Below, one piece after another: positions 9,107-11,657 of a DNA stretch of 11,657 nucleotides. Both the position numbers and the translations under genes were made by a program. Position 1 is the stretch's first letter; each line of letters opens with the position of its first letter. This DNA comes from Hymenoscyphus infarciens (Eukaryota; Ascomycota; Leotiomycetes; Helotiales; Helotiaceae), in assembly GCA_001414345.1 (NCBI GenBank), contig LLCB01000709.1:1-11657 (forward strand), written 5' to 3'. The notes under the pieces were generated by a model, which was not told where the DNA came from, did not search any database, and saw nothing but the letters and a program-made list of their open reading frames with translations.

Positions 9107-9200
9107 GCTACTAGTAAGCCTTTAATAACTAAGAAACCTATAAAAGCTAAGAAGGCTAAGAAAATTAAGAAAGAAGGCTCTTCCTAACTAAGGGGTTACT

Positions 9201-9965
9201 TAAGAAAGTATAAGGTTCTTAAAATTAAAGACGCTTTTAAGACTATTAGTCTTTAACTTAATATTTAAGAATCTTACTTTTTAAAAGAGTAATATTAAAT
9301 TCTTATTAATAGACTTACTATTACTTTTAACTAAGAAGAACTTACCTTTTAGCTCTTAAATAGTAAGTTTACTCTAGAAACTATTCTATTCTTATACTAT
9401 TTTAATTTTATTAGGCTTTAAATAAGATTATAAAGAACTAGTACTTAATAGTCTAGTTAACTCTTCTACTAAATTTAAGCTTTTTAGTAATAGCCTCTTT
9501 AACTCTTCTATTCTAGTAGTTTTTAAGATATAAGCTATAATTCTAGATTAGCTTATAGCTAAACCTTCTAGTAATCTTAAAGATTCTACTATATAAAAGC
9601 TATTAGATAAAGAAATTAGTAAGTCTTAGAGTAAGTATACTAGTAACTTTATTATTAAAGACTAGCCTATTACTACTATAACTAAAAAATTATTAAATAA
9701 CTATATTACTATACTAGTTATTAAAGAACTTAATATAATAAACATATTAAATAGTAGTTAGTCTTTAAGTTAGTAAGTAGTTATACTAGGATTAGAGGAT
9801 CTATTTAAGCTTATTAGTAATAATCCCTCTACTATTAAAAAGCTAATTATAGTTACTATAGCTATAAACTTTATAAGTAAAGGATCTATTAAGAGCGTTT
9901 TTAGAGGTAATAATCTTAATAATAATATTACTAGTAAAGGAAAAGGTAGTATAAAGAAAGCTTAA
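9201..9965 (+). pseudogene. RIP-decayed reading frame E (frame 3), unidentified
   Basis: Frame 3 runs about 250 codons with roughly a dozen TAA or TAG stops and ends at TAA 9963-9965. It begins Leu-rich (9201-9340). The later part is Ser, Asn and Lys-rich with coherent blocks such as LIAKPSSNLKDSTI (9548-9590), KKLLNNYITILVIKELN (9684-9735) and GSIKSVFRGNNLNNNITSKG (9880-9940). The stop-poor run and the varied residues suggest real coding ancestry. At 9201-9410 frame 2 is an equally good reading, so the preceding reading frame and this one may overlap or be joined by a frameshift. No domain is recognised. Confidence 0.4.
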
Positions 9966-10589
9966 CTACTTATATATAAATATAATAGTCTTAAAGACTA
10001 TTTAAATAATCCTTTATCTAAATATTCTTAAAAGATAACTATATTAATAGTACTAACTTATTCTAGATATCTATATAAGTAGTAATAACTATACTAAAGT
10101 ATAAGTATCTTACTTTTACTATAGTTCCTTAACTAAGGCTCTATTTATAGAATAATTAAGATACTTAAGTTATTATAGCTATAGAATATCTCTATTTTTT
10201 AATTTTTTTTCTTAAGTAGAGGTACTTATTAAATATTATTACTAAGGAGTTATTTCTATTAAATTTAACTATTTTCTACTTTATTTTCTTTATTTTCTTT
10301 TATTAAAGAACTACTATAGATTTAGTTAGTAATATCTTATTTTTTTTTTTAAAAAGGATTAATTATATCTTATTATAAAGAGTAATAAAAGCTTAGAAAA
10401 TATAAGAGATATAGACCTAAGAAAATAGATAAAATTAAATAAAATAAATATAAACTTTATATTTATCTCTTTTATCTCTATTACTCTCTTCTATCTTAAA
10501 AGTAATAATCTTAAAAATAGAATAAAATAATTCTTAAGAAAAGGTAAGATAAAGTAGTAAGTAGGTTTTATTTTATAATTATATCTATA
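9966..10589. other. AT-rich spacer without recognisable gene
   Basis: This 620-bp stretch has no sustained open frame on the + strand. It holds several T and A runs (T11 at 10340-10350, and a T-rich patch near 10195-10210) and an imperfect hairpin at 10379-10487. I see no promoter or terminator that could be defended. Confidence 0.5.
10379..10487. repeat. imperfect hairpin with central palindrome
   Basis: The outer arms agagtaata (10379-10387) and tattactct (10479-10487) are complementary. Inside, 10445-10454 (taaatataaa) and 10456-10465 (tttatattta) form a perfect 10-bp palindrome around one C. The intermediate pairing is patchy. It could be a worn foldback element or chance in AT-rich DNA. 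Confidence 0.35.
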
Positions 10590-10736
10590 AATTTTACTAG
10601 CTTACTTATAAATTTTATCGGCTTATCTATGAATTTTACTAGCTTACTTATAAATTTTACTAGCTTATCTATAAATTTTACTAGCTTACTTATTAACTTT
10701 ACTAGCTTACTTATTAATTTTACTAGCTTACTTACT
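10590..10736. repeat. 21-bp tandem repeat, seven copies
   Basis: Units start at 10590, 10611, 10632, 10653, 10674, 10695 and 10716, each built around aattttactagctta. The second unit differs, with atcggc where the others have actagc. A TG follows it at the start of the third unit (atgaatttt), so this stretch keeps CpG and TpG sites lost elsewhere in the array. No coding role is evident. Confidence 0.9.
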
Positions 10737-10750
10737 AAAATAGCTAGAAT

Positions 10751-11657
10751 TAAGTAAATCTAATACTTCTTTTTAAAAAATATAAGAAATTAAGTAAATC
10801 TAATACTTATTTCTTAAAAAGGTATTAGATTTACTTAATCTCTTTTATTTTTTAAAAATATAAGAAATTAAGTAACTCTAATACTTCTTTTTTAAATATA
10901 AAGGATTAAGTATAAGAAATTAAATAAATCTAATACTCTTTTTAATAAAAAGTAAAAGAATTAAGTAAATCTAATACTCTTTTTAATAAGAAATAAAAGA
11001 ATTAAATAATTCTAATACTCTTCTTAATAAGAAATAAAAGAATTAAGTAAATCTAATACTCTTTTTAATAAGAAATAAAAGAATTAAGTAATTCTAATAC
11101 TCTTCTTAATAAGAAATAAAAGAATTAAGTAAATCTAATACTCTTTTTAATAAGAAATAAAAGAATTAAGTAATTCTAATACTCTTTTTAATAAGAAATA
11201 AAAGAATTAAGTAAATCTAATACTCTTCTTAATAAGAAATAAAAGAATTAAGTAATTCTAATACTTCTTTTTTAAATATAAAGGATTAAGTATAAGAAAT
11301 TTAGTAAATCTAATACTCTTTTTAATAAAAAGTAAAAGAATTAAATAAATCTAATACTCTTTTTAATAAAAAGTAAAAGAATTAAGTAAATCTAATACTC
11401 TTTTTAATAAGAAATAAAAGAATTAAGTAAATCTAATACTCTTCTTAATAAGAAATAAAAGAATTAAGTAATTCTAATACTTCTTTTTTAAATATAAAGA
11501 ATTAAGTATAAGAAATTTAGTAAATCTAATACTCTTTTTAATAAAAAGTAAAAGAATTAAGTAAATCTAATACTCTTTTTAATAAAAAGTAAAAGAATTA
11601 AGTAAATCTAATACTCTTTTTAATAAGAAATAAAAGAATTAAGTAATTCTAATACTT
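10751..11657. repeat. 41-bp satellite with periodic 52-bp units, runs off window
   Basis: The anchor aaatctaat or aattctaat recurs at 10756, 10796, 10874 and then at 18 further sites from 10926 to 11645. Spacing is exactly 41 bases except for three 52-base steps (10874 to 10926, 11254 to 11306, 11470 to 11522). The longer units carry acttcttttttaaatataaa in place of the actctttttaataagaaata type. Most of 10926-11254 alternates the two anchor types. The array is cut by the window end, in a unit that again starts the acttc type. It is non-coding satellite DNA. Confidence 0.95.
10789..10839. repeat. inverted satellite copy forming an 18-bp hairpin
   Basis: attaagtaaatctaatac at 10789-10806 is exactly repeated in reverse complement at 10822-10839, with a 15-base loop. 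It is the only inverted unit seen in the array and sits near its left edge. Confidence 0.85.

Larger units (their letters stand above)
6701..9187 (+). pseudogene. long coiled-coil and Lys-rich C-terminal frame (frame 2)
   Basis: Frame 2 continues without a frame change after SNF2 motif VI for about 830 codons, ending TAA at 9185-9187. Frame 2 has no stop in 7262-7381, where frame 1 has 11 and frame 3 has 6, and also none in 7502-7561 and 8102-8160. The order is: mixed segment (6701-6900); Leu/Gln octapeptide repeats (6901-7044); a charged helical stretch (7082-7260, with VERNKLVEEGIYR and RRFREELKS); Ile/Tyr/Lys-rich sequence (7260-8040); an Asn/Lys-rich part (8100-8290); five-residue Lys-rich repeats (9017-9106); and a basic end (KAKKAKKIKKEGSS). 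It may be the C-terminal extension of the SNF2-like protein or a second gene. Frame 2 also stays partly open past its end to about 9410. Confidence 0.5.
1..11657. other. RIP-mutated AT-rich block
   Basis: The whole window is saturated with TpA. By eye only a few dozen CpA plus TpG dinucleotides remain in 11.6 kb, and I see no CCA or TGG at all. CpG is rare but survives at about 45 sites. Every reading frame holds TAA and TAG stops, while TGA is essentially missing because TpG is missing. This CpA-to-TpA signature is the known product of repeat-induced point mutation in Pezizomycotina. I infer that the DNA was once repeated, was mutated over more than one sexual cycle, and is now inactive and probably heterochromatic. 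Confidence 0.9.

Noticed and set aside
10751..11657. CRISPR-like regular repeats
   Set aside because: The units are head-to-tail satellite copies with no unique spacers, in a fungal RIPed context.
1..11657. Mitochondrial or plastid origin, given the high AT
   Set aside because: The specific loss of CpA/TpG with better CpG survival, nuclear-type satellites and a SNF2 relic fit RIPed nuclear DNA; no rRNA, tRNA or organelle gene is visible.
10590..11657. Telomeric repeat
   Set aside because: No TTAGGG or related short repeat is present; the units are 21, 41 and 52 bp.

Overview
The window is very AT-rich (by eye about a fifth G+C). TpA is hugely over-represented, CpA and TpG are almost gone, and ATG is nearly absent from the + strand (I see about four). 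This is the footprint of repeat-induced point mutation (RIP), which turns CpA into TpA in repeated DNA. It points to an AT-rich, gene-silenced block in a filamentous ascomycete (Pezizomycotina); I cannot name the species. More CpG than CpA survives, which fits RIP better than plain 5-methylcytosine decay. I see no intact gene, tRNA or rRNA.

Layout, left to right. Positions 46-581 are a MITE-like element of 536 bp with 63-bp terminal inverted repeats that match at 62 of 63 positions. From about 600 to 9965 the + strand carries RIP-killed protein-coding DNA. One reading frame at a time has few stops, and those stops are TAA or TAG, as expected when CAA, CAG or TGG is mutated. The order is frame 1 (601-2400), frame 3 (2403-3330), frame 2 (3302-3757 and 3842-9187, with a 52-bp repeat array at 5095-5220), then frame 3 (9201-9965). 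Frame n means codons starting at position n, n+3 and so on.

The best identified part is 5282-6700, the remains of a SNF2-family (superfamily 2) helicase/ATPase. A motif I relic, a TTY/DExH motif II region, and a motif V/VI region occur in the right order. The stretch between motifs III and VI is short and frame-shifted. A long coiled-coil-like, Leu/Gln-rich and then Lys-rich reading frame follows in the same frame to 9187. The other open stretches are unidentified and could be parts of one very large gene, several genes, or a mobile element. Because RIP needs duplicated DNA, the SNF2 region was probably multicopy.

Positions 9966-10589 are AT-rich non-coding sequence. From 10590 to the end the window is tandem repeats: a 21-bp array, then a 41-bp array with periodic 52-bp units that runs off the right edge. 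The core motif of the 41-bp unit also occurs in the 52-bp array at 5.1 kb. All family assignments come from reading relics by eye, without a database search.
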